Notes: generated by a model from the sequence alone, not told the origin. DNA of 8,881 nt from Chloroflexi bacterium RBG_13_51_52 (GCA_001796525.1 MGMT01000012.1:1-8881); one strand, 5' to 3'. Shown: positions 1 through 5,985, counted from the stretch's first letter. Numbers and translations are program-made.

Positions 1-297
1 ATCGAAGGTCACATCCACGGCTTGACTGCCCAGGCTGCTTTTTCCCTATTCCCCGTGGCATTATTGTGTCTTTTGCCCAGTATTAAAAAAGACCAGAATT
101 GGCAACGTCTCTTTCGCTACACTTTTGTAAGCGCGATTCTGGCAGTTATTCTCATTATTGTCATCAAGGTCTATCAGGAGCCTAATAGCGCATTCGGCCT
201 GATGGAGCGCTTTCTTGTCGTGAATATGATTCTCTGGGTTGAAATAGCTGCTATAAACCTTTTTATTCTATCACTTAAACGCGGGGCAAACCGATAG
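1..297 (+). CDS. DUF998-like membrane protein, C-terminal fragment
   Basis: The reading frame is open from the first base of the window (residues Ile-Glu-Gly-His-Ile-His-Gly) to TAG at 295-297, so this is the 3' end of a gene whose start lies to the left. About 98 residues are visible. The pattern is an HG motif followed by hydrophobic stretches (roughly visible residues 12-26, 40-54 and 71-91), with the string GLMERFLVVNMILWVE near the end. It resembles the last helices of DUF998-type integral membrane proteins, whose function is not established. The TTG at 22 is merely an internal codon and should not be taken as the start. The stop is followed almost directly by the DAHP synthase promoter, so this gene is not obviously in an operon with aroF. 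The family call is from pattern memory and is moderate; that it is a membrane protein is much surer. Confidence 0.6.
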   Translation: MEGHIHGLTAQAAFSLFPVALLCLLPSIKKDQNWQRLFRYTFVSAILAVILIIVIKVYQEPNSAFGLMERFLVVNMILWVEIAAINLFILSLKRGANR

Positions 298-306
298 GCA
301 CTGCTC

Positions 307-335
307 TTGACGCCTGATATTGGCTCTAGTATCAT
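307..335 (+). promoter_or_regulatory. Sigma-70-type promoter for the DAHP synthase gene
   Basis: TTGACG at 307-312 (5 of 6 matches to TTGACA) and TATCAT at 330-335 (5 of 6 to TATAAT) are separated by exactly 17 bp. Transcription would start near 342, giving a leader of about 43 nt before the ATG at 385. The TTG at 307, which opens the longer in-frame reading frame, is part of the -35 box. No experiment supports this; it is a consensus match. Confidence 0.65.
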
Positions 336-384
336 CTTAATAGAAAATATTCTAAAATATGTAAAAAGCGAGTGTAAAAGTACC

Positions 385-1401
385 ATGATAGTTGAAATGA
401 GGACCGGAGCCAGCAAAAAAGAAGTCGAAGATGTAGTGCAAAAAGCTAAATCGCTGGACCTCGGCGTCCAGCTGAACCTGGGTACGGATAAAACCGTCGT
501 CGCGCTGCTGGGCAGCAATACCGGCCAGATACCCACGGATATCTTTGCCGTCCTCCCCGGTGTCGAGAGTGTTACCCGCATCATGAAGCCATATAAGCTC
601 GCATCGCGGGAATTCCAGCCTAAAAATACTAAAGTTAAATGCGGAGATGTAGAAATAGGCGGCGAGCGTATTGTCGTTATTGCCGGACCCTGCGCTATAG
701 AGAGTGAGACTCAACTTATGGATGCAGCAGCGGCCGTAAAGAAGGCTGGCGCCAGTATAATACGCGGGGGCGCCTTCAAACCACGCACTTCTCCCTTCAG
801 CTTCCAGGGATTGCAGAAAAAGGGACTGGAGTTATTAGTTAAAGCCAGAGAAAAGTACGGGATGCCGGTCGTTACCGAGGTTGTAAATCCTCAAGATGTT
901 ACACTGGTGGCTTCTTATGCCGATATGCTTCAAATCGGCTCGCGTAACATGCAGAATTTTGCTTTATTGACTAATGCCGGAAAAAGCGGCCGACCCGTGG
1001 TGCTGAAACGCGGCTTCTCCTGCACGATTACCGAATGGCTTACCGCCGCAGATTACTTACTGGCTGAAGGCACTAATCAGGTCATCCTGTGTGAGCGGGG
1101 CATCAGAACTTTCGAAGACAGCATCCGCTTTTCTCTGGATATATCCGCCATTCCTGTGTTAAAGAGAAACAGCCATCTACCAATTATCGTCGACCCCTCT
1201 CATGCAGCCGGGCATTACACGCTTGTTCCAGCTATTGCCAAAGCTGCTGTGGCGGCCGGGGCTGACGGACTCCTTATCGAGGTGCACCCCAACCCCAAGG
1301 AAGCTCTGGTGGATGGACTTCAATCGCTGTCTACCTCGGATTTTACGCGACTCATGGAAGAACTAAGGGTTATCGCTAAATCCGTCGGTAGATACATATA
1401 G
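385..1401 (+). CDS. aroF: 3-deoxy-7-phosphoheptulonate (DAHP) synthase
   Basis: This enzyme condenses phosphoenolpyruvate with erythrose 4-phosphate, the first step of the shikimate pathway, in the cytoplasm. The product is 338 residues from the ATG at 385, the same length as I recall for the Thermotoga maritima enzyme. Residues 1-70 form the ferredoxin/ACT-like N-terminal domain that confers feedback control in this subgroup, and a TIM barrel follows. Visible motifs are GPCAIES (101-107, metal-ligand Cys103), RGGAFKPRTSP (127-137), IGSRNMQN (184-191), KRG (208-210), ILCERGIRTF (234-243), DPSHAAGH (270-277, His273) and EVHP (299-302, Glu299), with Asp310 as the likely fourth metal ligand. The frame is open back to a TTG at 307, but that codon lies in the promoter, and the family normally begins at this MIVEM-like sequence. 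The ribosome-binding site is weak. The gene converges on panC with a 49 bp gap and no clear terminator. Confidence 0.95.
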   Translation: MIVEMRTGASKKEVEDVVQKAKSLDLGVQLNLGTDKTVVALLGSNTGQIPTDIFAVLPGVESVTRIMKPYKLASREFQPKNTKVKCGDVEIGGERIVVIAGPCAIESETQLMDAAAAVKKAGASIIRGGAFKPRTSPFSFQGLQKKGLELLVKAREKYGMPVVTEVVNPQDVTLVASYADMLQIGSRNMQNFALLTNAGKSGRPVVLKRGFSCTITEWLTAADYLLAEGTNQVILCERGIRTFEDSIRFSLDISAIPVLKRNSHLPIIVDPSHAAGHYTLVPAIAKAAVAAGADGLLIEVHPNPKEALVDGLQSLSTSDFTRLMEELRVIAKSVGRYI

Positions 1402-1450
1402 CTAATAATTGTCATTTTGGTATTGGTAGGAATCCGCAGATAGGATGGGA

Positions 1451-2284
1451 CTATCTATTCAGAACTATATTATCGATCAGCCTTGTCTTGCCGAATTTCA
1501 CCGCCATCGATACCAGCGCCGGGAGTTTCATCCGGTGTATTTCTTTTAATGTCTCGTTATCAGCAACACTGATATACTCAATATCCGCCAGCGACTCTTT
1601 CTCGATAAGCTCGGTCATTTCATGTCTTAATACGCCGGCATCTTTCTCGCCTTGTGCTGCCAGTTCTTTTGCCAGCATCAACGCCTTATAGAGTACGGGT
1701 GCCGCTCTTCGCTGTTCGGAGGTCAGATAAGTGTTCCGGCTGCTCATTGCCAGGCCGTCTTTCTCACGCACTGTAGGGCACGCTACAACTTGCAGGTTCA
1801 TGTTAAGGTCTCTTACCATCTTCTTGATGACAGCCACCTGCTGGGCGTCTTTCTGCCCGAAGTAAGCTTTAGTCGGCTCAACGATATTAAACAGCTTATT
1901 AACAATGGTCGAAACGCCGCGGAAATGCCCCGGTCTGGCTGCCCCTTCAAGCTCCTCCGTTATATCCTGGACCTCGACCCAGCTGCTGTAATTTTTCGGG
2001 TACATTTCATCGGTCGAAGGCATAAAAACGATATCGGTTAAAGGCTCCAGCAATGCAAGGTCTCGTTTTATATCTCGGGGATATTTTTTAAAGTCTTCTC
2101 TGGGGCCGAACTGCGCAGGATTCACGAAGATGCTGACCACCACCACGGCGTTTTCCTTTTTAGCCCTTTTTACCAGCGAGATATGGCCTTCGTGAAGAAA
2201 GCCCATGGTAGGCACAAAACCCACCGACCCCGCCGCATCTTTCCTTAGTTGCCGCATCTCGGCAATCGTTTTAATAACTATCAT
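1451..2284 (-). CDS. panC: Pantoate--beta-alanine ligase (pantothenate synthetase)
   Basis: PanC joins pantoate to beta-alanine using ATP, through a pantoyl-adenylate, to give pantothenate (vitamin B5). The 277-residue length is typical. Class I nucleotidyltransferase motifs are complete: PTMGFLHEGH (25-34, containing the HIGH-type HEGH), IFVNPAQFG (52-60), PGHFRGV (118-124), FGQKDAQQ (142-149) and REKDGLAMSSRN (173-184, the KMSKS-like loop). The ATG at 2282-2284 has a GAGG ribosome-binding element 8 nt upstream. It is the last of the clustered pantothenate genes, but a terminator hairpin and its own promoter separate it from panB, so it can be expressed independently. No residue looks aberrant. 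Confidence 0.97.
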   Translation of the reverse strand: MIVIKTIAEMRQLRKDAAGSVGFVPTMGFLHEGHISLVKRAKKENAVVVVSIFVNPAQFGPREDFKKYPRDIKRDLALLEPLTDIVFMPSTDEMYPKNYSSWVEVQDITEELEGAARPGHFRGVSTIVNKLFNIVEPTKAYFGQKDAQQVAVIKKMVRDLNMNLQVVACPTVREKDGLAMSSRNTYLTSEQRRAAPVLYKALMLAKELAAQGEKDAGVLRHEMTELIEKESLADIEYISVADNETLKEIHRMKLPALVSMAVKFGKTRLIDNIVLNR

Positions 2285-2302
2285 TTCTTTTGCCTCGCCC
2301 GC

Positions 2303-2331
2303 ATTATGCCCCTCTTTATTAAATATGTCAA
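2303..2331 (-). promoter_or_regulatory. Sigma-70-type promoter for panC
   Basis: On the minus strand, TTGACA (2331-2326, perfect) is followed after 17 bp by CATAAT (2308-2303, 5 of 6). Transcription would start near 2297, leaving a short leader of about a dozen nucleotides that contains the GAGG ribosome-binding element. It lies immediately downstream of the terminator hairpin that follows panB. Confidence 0.7.
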
Positions 2332-2347
2332 AGAAGGGAAGAGATAT

Positions 2348-2375
2348 AAAAGAGTCCCGATTTAACTCGGGACTC
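2348..2375 (-). terminator. Intrinsic terminator after panB
   Basis: A perfect 9-bp stem (GAGTCCCGA at 2352-2360 with TCGGGACTC at 2367-2375) closes a 6-nt loop. Read on the minus strand it is followed by TTTTATAT, so it should end transcription coming from the DUF2520-panD-panB unit. The T-tract is short (four T), so termination may be partial. The right arm resembles that of the terminator after rpmE. Confidence 0.65.
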
Positions 2376-2400
2376 CATATTTATACAAGAGCACGTTTAT

Positions 2401-3231
2401 TTACTTGTCCAGGTTTTTTATAATACTTTCATCCATGGGGAAGCTCTGGGCTTCGGTAGGAAATTTACCTGATTTTACTTCACTGTGATATTGTGAAATA
2501 GCCTCCGACATAATACCGGCGATTTTTGCATACTGCCTGGCGTGCTTGGGAACGAAGTCTGTATATGAACCGAGAATATCATTAATAACCTGTACCTGTC
2601 CGTCACATCCGATTCCGGCACCGATACCGATGGTCGGAACGCTGATTTTCTTCGTAATAAAAGCCGCAAGAGGCGCCGGGACTGTCTCCATTACTACGGC
2701 AAAAGCCCCGGCTTGATCCAAGGCAATCGCATCTTCGAGCAGACGGCTGGCGGCTTCGGGAGTTTTTCCCTGTATCTTGTGCCCGCCGAACTGGTTAATG
2801 GATTGTGGTGTCAATCCGATATGTCCCATAACCGGAATGCCGCAGTCAACGATTTTCTTTACCTTATCCGCCACCGTTACCCCGCCCTCCAGCTTGACTG
2901 CCTGGCAGCCGGTCTCCTGTAAGAAACGCCCGGCGTTGCGTATCGCTTCCTCGGTGCTTATCTGGTATGTCATGAAAGGCATATCCCCAACCACGAGTGC
3001 ATTTTTTGCACCTCTAACAACTGCTTTAGTATGATGCAGCATTACTTCCAGTGTCACCGGAATCGTTGAATCGTAGCCCAGCACTACCATGCCCAGGCTG
3101 TCTCCGACCAGAATCAAGGGTACACCGGCTTCATCTACTATCTTAGCCGTAACATAATCGTAAGCGGTGAGCATGGATATCTTCTCACCCTTTTGCTTCA
3201 TTTCCTTTATCTGGTTAATCGTTATTCGCAC
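2401..3231 (-). CDS. panB: 3-methyl-2-oxobutanoate hydroxymethyltransferase
   Basis: PanB transfers a hydroxymethyl group from 5,10-methylenetetrahydrofolate to alpha-ketoisovalerate to form ketopantoate, the committed step of pantoate synthesis. The 276-residue TIM-barrel protein shows MLTAYD (20-25), VGDSLGMVVLGYDST (42-56), VVGDMPFMTYQ (80-90), VKLEGG (112-117), GHIGLTPQS (136-144), METVP (181-185) and IGIGAGIGCDGQ (201-212). By family knowledge Asp44, Asp83 and Glu115 are the metal ligands and Glu182 is catalytic; all are present. The start is GTG at 3229-3231, with a GGGA-like ribosome-binding element 6 nt upstream. Only 9 bp separate it from the panD stop, so the two are clearly one operon. 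A terminator follows the gene. Confidence 0.97.
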   Translation of the reverse strand: MRITINQIKEMKQKGEKISMLTAYDYVTAKIVDEAGVPLILVGDSLGMVVLGYDSTIPVTLEVMLHHTKAVVRGAKNALVVGDMPFMTYQISTEEAIRNAGRFLQETGCQAVKLEGGVTVADKVKKIVDCGIPVMGHIGLTPQSINQFGGHKIQGKTPEAASRLLEDAIALDQAGAFAVVMETVPAPLAAFITKKISVPTIGIGAGIGCDGQVQVINDILGSYTDFVPKHARQYAKIAGIMSEAISQYHSEVKSGKFPTEAQSFPMDESIIKNLDK

Positions 3232-3240
3232 GATATTTCC

Positions 3241-3612
3241 CTACACGAAGATTTTCTCATCGAGTTTGGTAACTATCTCGTTCTTTTCGTTTACGTGTAC
3301 AATCCGGGGTTTGTAATTTTTCAAATGTTCTTCAGGGATATTGGTATAGGTCAGGATAATAACAAGATCGCCCTTAGCGGCCAGTCTGGCGGCGGCGCCA
3401 TTCAGGCAAATCTCGCCGCTGCCTTCTCCCCCTTCGATAGCATAAGTGGAAAAGCGGGCGCCATTATTGATATTGAGAACGTGCACCTGCTCGTAAGGAA
3501 GTATGTCTGCTTCTTTCATTAACCTGGTGTCGATGGTAATACTGCCTTCGTAATTGATATTGGCGTCGGTTACTGTGGCCCGGTGGATTTTACTCTTCAG
3601 CATCATTCTCAT
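3241..3612 (-). CDS. panD: Aspartate 1-decarboxylase precursor
   Basis: PanD decarboxylates L-aspartate to beta-alanine, the second half of pantothenate. It is a pyruvoyl enzyme made as an inactive proenzyme. The 123 residues align well with the bacterial family: substrate-binding Lys8 in the MLKSKIHRATVT region, the self-cleavage site YEGS (21-24) where the chain breaks between Gly23 and Ser24 and Ser24 becomes the pyruvoyl group, then RFSTYAI and NGAAA motifs in the C-terminal alpha chain. The start at ATG 3610-3612 is preceded by a GGGGG stretch at a suitable distance. It lies 23 bp after the DUF2520 gene and 9 bp before panB. Length and motifs are normal, so it should be an active enzyme. 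Confidence 0.96.
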   Translation of the reverse strand: MRMMLKSKIHRATVTDANINYEGSITIDTRLMKEADILPYEQVHVLNINNGARFSTYAIEGGEGSGEICLNGAAARLAAKGDLVIILTYTNIPEEHLKNYKPRIVHVNEKNEIVTKLDEKIFV

Positions 3613-3635
3613 TGTCTACCCCCATGTATGTATTA

Positions 3636-4493
3636 TTAATTTCTTAATAACGTTTCCATCTCGCCGGCTTGTTGTTTATCGATTTTCCCCTTGGCTAAGG
3701 CGATTGGAATTGTCTGTAATCCCAGTTCTTTATAAGGGAATAGTAATTCCGGTGCTTTTTGACTTATTTCATCGAGATGCTTTCGGATTGTTCCCACATC
3801 TCCTCGAGCAATGGGACCCGTCAGGCATTGCGGAATTCCGATAGTTTCGATGTTGTGGAGGGTGCCGCGTATTAGCGGAAGGAGCGCTTTTGTCGCCTGG
3901 TCGGTAGGAATGGAGAAGGTTTTCCAGAGATCAGTGGCCATTTTTACCAGCGTCACCGTATAGTTGCTGGCGAACACGGCAGCCGCGTGGTAGGCAACCT
4001 TGTCGCTGGCTTTCAGCGTTATCCATTGCCCGCCCAGGTCTTTAGCCATGTCCTTGAGTGTAGCTAGCAGTGGTTCCTCGGCTTCTATGCCGAATGTCGA
4101 CCCGGGGATATTTTCGATGGCCTGTTCGATTCCGGCAAAAGTCTGGAGCGGATGAAAACAACCCACCATAGCGCCGGACTTTCGGGCGGGTTCCAGAATG
4201 TTTACGGAGTCAGCGCCGCTGCAATGAACGACACTCTGGCCTCGGTGCCAGCGTACCTCGGCGGCAACTTTGGCGATAGCATCATCGGGAGTGGTGATGA
4301 AAACGATTTCGGCGGCATCCGCCACTGCCTGATTATCGTCCAGTATACGCAGGTTGCTGATTAGCCTAGACTTGCTTGTTTTTGCTGTTTTATTCCGCCT
4401 GGACGCGCCGACGAACTCGTAACCCTTGCGGCTTAGAAGGACCGCCAGGGCCGTGCCGACTGTTCCAGCGCCTATAAAACCAGTTTTAAGCAT
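3636..4493 (-). CDS. Rossmann-fold/DUF2520 dehydrogenase; candidate ketopantoate reductase
   Basis: This 285-residue protein starts with a nucleotide-binding fold: GAGTVG (GxGxxG, residues 8-13) after the first strand, then SRR (31-33) after the second strand, a pattern that often means preference for NADPH. Further on are ITTPDD (66-71), VHCSGA (89-94) and HPLQTFA (114-120), all typical of the ProC-like Rossmann plus DUF2520 family, and then a helical C-terminal domain with YHAAAVFASNY near residue 170. It is the first gene after the leader RNA, 23 bp before panD. The cluster has panB, panC and panD but no panE. I infer that it reduces ketopantoate to pantoate. I recall an alternative ketopantoate reductase called PanG from Francisella, but I cannot confirm here that it is the same family. 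The start ATG has AAGG 7 nt upstream. Family call high, reaction moderate. Confidence 0.88.
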   Translation of the reverse strand: MLKTGFIGAGTVGTALAVLLSRKGYEFVGASRRNKTAKTSKSRLISNLRILDDNQAVADAAEIVFITTPDDAIAKVAAEVRWHRGQSVVHCSGADSVNILEPARKSGAMVGCFHPLQTFAGIEQAIENIPGSTFGIEAEEPLLATLKDMAKDLGGQWITLKASDKVAYHAAAVFASNYTVTLVKMATDLWKTFSIPTDQATKALLPLIRGTLHNIETIGIPQCLTGPIARGDVGTIRKHLDEISQKAPELLFPYKELGLQTIPIALAKGKIDKQQAGEMETLLRN

Positions 4494-4504
4494 TTCACTA
4501 CCTT

Positions 4505-4538
4505 AAACAAAAAACCCTCTCAAATTCAACAGAGAGGG
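4505..4538 (-). terminator. Intrinsic terminator (attenuator) just before the DUF2520-panDB genes
   Basis: CCCTCTC (4515-4521 on the plus strand) and GAGAGGG (4532-4538) form a perfect 7-bp stem around a 10-nt loop. On the minus strand the hairpin runs into TTTTTTGTTT. It lies between the promoter and the first gene, so it can only act as a conditional terminator, or else stop most transcripts before the operon. Confidence 0.8.
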
Positions 4539-4562
4539 CATCGGATAATTTCACTCTATTTT

Positions 4563-4592
4563 GCCGTCTCGGTCGTTTCCGATCCAAGCGAC
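4563..4592 (-). ncRNA. Putative pan RNA motif (hairpin with two bulged adenines)
   Basis: The transcript folds into one long hairpin. G4592-U4591-C4590-G4589 pairs with C4563-G4566, A4567 bulges out, C4588-G4584 pairs with C4572-G4568 (5 bp, one G-U), A4583 bulges out, and UCG/CGA (4582-4580 with 4575-4573) closes a GAAA tetraloop. The two bulged adenines lie on opposite strands, 5 bp apart. I recall the published 'pan' motif as a hairpin with two highly conserved bulged A residues, often in tandem, found upstream of panB/panC/panD operons in Chloroflexi, Firmicutes and deltaproteobacteria. It was proposed as a possible pantothenate-related riboswitch. The fold is visible; the identity rests on memory plus context. 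Confidence 0.72.
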
Positions 4593-4652
4593 TCTCTATA
4601 TTGTTAAGGTATCAGCTTCTTACTCACCGCCATAACGGTTGATGGTATTTGT

Positions 4653-4681
4653 ATTTTAGCACGCAATATCCTGATTGTCAA
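4653..4681 (-). promoter_or_regulatory. Strong sigma-70-type promoter of the pantothenate operon
   Basis: On the minus strand, TTGACA (4681-4676, perfect) is followed after exactly 17 bp by TAAAAT (4658-4653, 5 of 6). Predicted transcription start is about 4646. It drives the leader RNA and then the DUF2520 gene, panD and panB. Confidence 0.8.
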
Positions 4682-4732
4682 TAAGAATCTACATACAATT
4701 TAGTCACAGGTTGGCTTGGAAAAGTGGACTGG

Positions 4733-5263
4733 TCACTTCTTTTTATTAAAAGTAATGCCGCCTTTTTCGCTCATCGCCTGGAAAAATTTATCCACACGTG
4801 CACTGTTGAACACGGGATACCTTACGCTCCAGTACTTTTCCATGTTCTTTCCTATTTTTACGCTCTCTATCCGGTAATATCCGTAATCGTAAGCGAACAC
4901 GAATACTATGCTCAATAAAGCGAAAACACCGCAGACTATCGATATTAAAACAGCATTAGCTGCAGTAACATTCCTCACGCTCTCGTCAAAGTAAGCGCCC
5001 CAGACGCCGATAGCGATACCTATCAATATCAGGTCGCAAAAAACGACCAAAATACGTGAGCTTATTTTCCTTCCTCTAAACGTCCCGTATCTAATACCGG
5101 ATATATCGGAATAATCGAGTGCTTCAAAGCTGTTGCTCGAAAACCTCAAGATTCTTTTATCCGTAGCCACAAGATCGGATATATTAGTCCTGGTCTGCCC
5201 GATAACCACCTCGCCCGGCATCAATTTTGCTTGTACTACGCTTGATACCTTTTCCTCGGCCAT
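4733..5263 (-). CDS. Small membrane protein with an N-terminal PH-like domain
   Basis: The product has 176 residues. Residues 14-60 (PGEVVIGQT, then VATDKRILRFSS, then LDYSDISGIRYG) have the strand-rich pattern of bacterial PH-like/YdaB-type domains, in which 'TDKRIL' and 'Y.DI..I' recur. Two hydrophobic segments at about 71-90 and 103-125 look like membrane helices, joined by a short loop. A polar C-terminal tail of about 50 residues follows, ending in lysines. There is no signal peptide. The start has a very good AGAGGTGA ribosome-binding site 6 nt upstream. It lies 44 bp after the next membrane-protein gene on the same strand, so the two probably form an operon. The function is unknown. 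It could sense or organise at the membrane, but nothing in the sequence shows this. Confidence 0.75.
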   Translation of the reverse strand: MAEEKVSSVVQAKLMPGEVVIGQTRTNISDLVATDKRILRFSSNSFEALDYSDISGIRYGTFRGRKISSRILVVFCDLILIGIAIGVWGAYFDESVRNVTAANAVLISIVCGVFALLSIVFVFAYDYGYYRIESVKIGKNMEKYWSVRYPVFNSARVDKFFQAMSEKGGITFNKKK

Positions 5264-5307
5264 ATTCCGTCACCTCTCATTATCGTAATAAATTAAAATA
5301 TCTGACT

Positions 5308-5775
5308 TTAGGTTTTCCGGTTGATACCGCCTATCACTCCCGTGATACCGAGGACAAGCAAGACAACCGGGAATAATACATCGTTGGAATAAAAATTATA
5401 AGATTGGAATATCCAGACGTATACAGCTATCGCTAAAACTCCGGCTACTATCAGGTTAATGCCTCCCGCGCGGTAGGCTTTGGGCACGGTCTCCTCATCC
5501 GATAAAGCGTATCCGGTTCTATACAGCTTTCGCCCCGCCCAGGTCGGCACGATAAAAGCCAGTGCCCCCATAATGCCGGCAAAACACAAGTAGAAATTGA
5601 CGAATGTAAATGCTAATTCCTGTATTGATTCGGTAAATTGTGATGAATACGGGTAGCCGTATTTAAACTGGTCTATCATAAATGATATTTGTCGCACCCC
5701 GACGATTATGGCTACCACCAGCACGATAACTCCGATAAGAATCATTACTGGTTTTGGAATTGATGGATTCGGCAT
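5308..5775 (-). CDS. Hypothetical protein with four predicted membrane segments
   Basis: I do not recognise this 155-residue protein. It has hydrophobic segments at about 9-27, 54-76, 105-123 and 132-151. A polar, aromatic-rich loop (about 31-52) lies between the first two, and a basic/acidic loop (about 80-103) lies between the second and third. There are no catalytic-looking motifs; Cys64 is the only cysteine. The ATG at 5773-5775 is preceded by GGAGGAGA, a strong though slightly distant ribosome-binding site. It is the first gene of a probable two-gene unit with the PH-like protein, and it is divergent from hisA. That it is a real gene rests on the ribosome-binding site, codon pattern and operon layout. 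Function unknown. Confidence 0.7.
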   Translation of the reverse strand: MPNPSIPKPVMILIGVIVLVVAIIVGVRQISFMIDQFKYGYPYSSQFTESIQELAFTFVNFYLCFAGIMGALAFIVPTWAGRKLYRTGYALSDEETVPKAYRAGGINLIVAGVLAIAVYVWIFQSYNFYSNDVLFPVVLLVLGITGVIGGINRKT

Positions 5776-5836
5776 GGTTTATGTTCTCCTCCTGTTATTC
5801 TCAAAATATATATCGATAGAATAAATGCTCGCCGAT

Positions 5837-5866
5837 AGCTTATCACCACAGCTAGAAATGTGTCAA
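5837..5866 (-). promoter_or_regulatory. Possible promoter for the two membrane-protein genes
   Basis: A perfect TTGACA (5866-5861, minus strand) is followed after 18 bp by TAAGCT (5842-5837, only 3 of 6), which has a TG dinucleotide one base upstream as in extended -10 elements. The -10 match is weak, so this is tentative. Confidence 0.35.
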
Positions 5867-5892
5867 ATCCAATCATAACGTATAAATCGTAG

Positions 5893-5917
5893 CAATAAAA
5901 TGAATTATATTTTATTG
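5893..5917. repeat. Perfect 9-bp inverted repeat between divergent promoters
   Basis: CAATAAAAT (5893-5901) and ATTTTATTG (5909-5917) are exact reverse complements around a 7-bp centre. The site lies between the candidate leftward promoter and the hisA promoter (-35 near 5934). It could be an operator or simply AT-rich sequence; no T-tract makes it a convincing terminator. Confidence 0.4.
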
Positions 5918-5933
5918 GGATAATATCTTTTCG

Positions 5934-5963
5934 TTGTTCACGTTTATCATAAGGTGCTATAAT
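5934..5963 (+). promoter_or_regulatory. Extended -10 promoter of hisA-hisI
   Basis: TATAAT at 5958-5963 is a perfect -10 box, preceded by TGC (5955-5957), giving an extended -10. The best -35 is TTGTTC at 5934-5939, only 3 of 6, at 18 bp spacing, but extended -10 promoters tolerate this. Transcription should start near 5970, only about 27 nt before the hisA start codon, which leaves no room for an upstream start. Confidence 0.75.
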
Positions 5964-5985
5964 TTCAGCATAGTTTGAGTTGAAA

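Larger units (their letters stand above)
4494..4646 (-). promoter_or_regulatory. Leader of the pantothenate operon (attenuator region)
   Basis: This is the predicted 5' untranslated region, about 150 nt, from the inferred transcription start near 4646 to the DUF2520 start codon. In order of transcription it holds a weak hairpin (4636-4603, ends GUUA/UAAC), a purine stretch AUAGAGAG (4599-4592), the two-bulged-A hairpin (4592-4563), a terminator (4538-4505) and the ribosome-binding AAGG (4504-4501). AUAGAGAG can pair with CUCUCUGU (4536-4529) over 8 bp with one G-U. That would break the terminator's 5' arm. The layout fits transcriptional control of the downstream genes. Confidence 0.7.

Noticed and set aside
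174..584. Antisense reading frame across the DUF998 and aroF genes
   Set aside because: It is the shadow of two well-supported plus-strand genes and has no family features or ribosome-binding site.
1438..1456. Hairpin AGATAG/CTATCT at the convergent aroF-panC junction
   Set aside because: The stem is only 6 bp, AT-rich, and has no T-tract on either strand, so I do not call it a terminator.
1652..2041. Plus-strand reading frame of 129 codons inside panC
   Set aside because: panC is certain on the opposite strand; this frame has no recognisable protein pattern.
4604..4633. Nine-codon reading frame MAVSKKLIP in the pantothenate leader, ending 5 nt before the antiterminator half
   Set aside because: It would fit classical leader-peptide attenuation, but there is no ribosome-binding site, its ATG is only about 13 nt from the predicted transcript start, and there is no run of control codons. 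The pan-like hairpin explains the leader better.
4603..4636. Second tandem pan-like hairpin
   Set aside because: A hairpin with GUUA/UAAC ends can be drawn, but I could not obtain the two single bulged adenines at the right spacing in any register I tried.
4723..4742. AAGTG/CACTT hairpin overlapping the stop codon of the PH-like gene, with TTTT after it on the minus strand
   Set aside because: A 5-bp stem is too weak to claim as a terminator.
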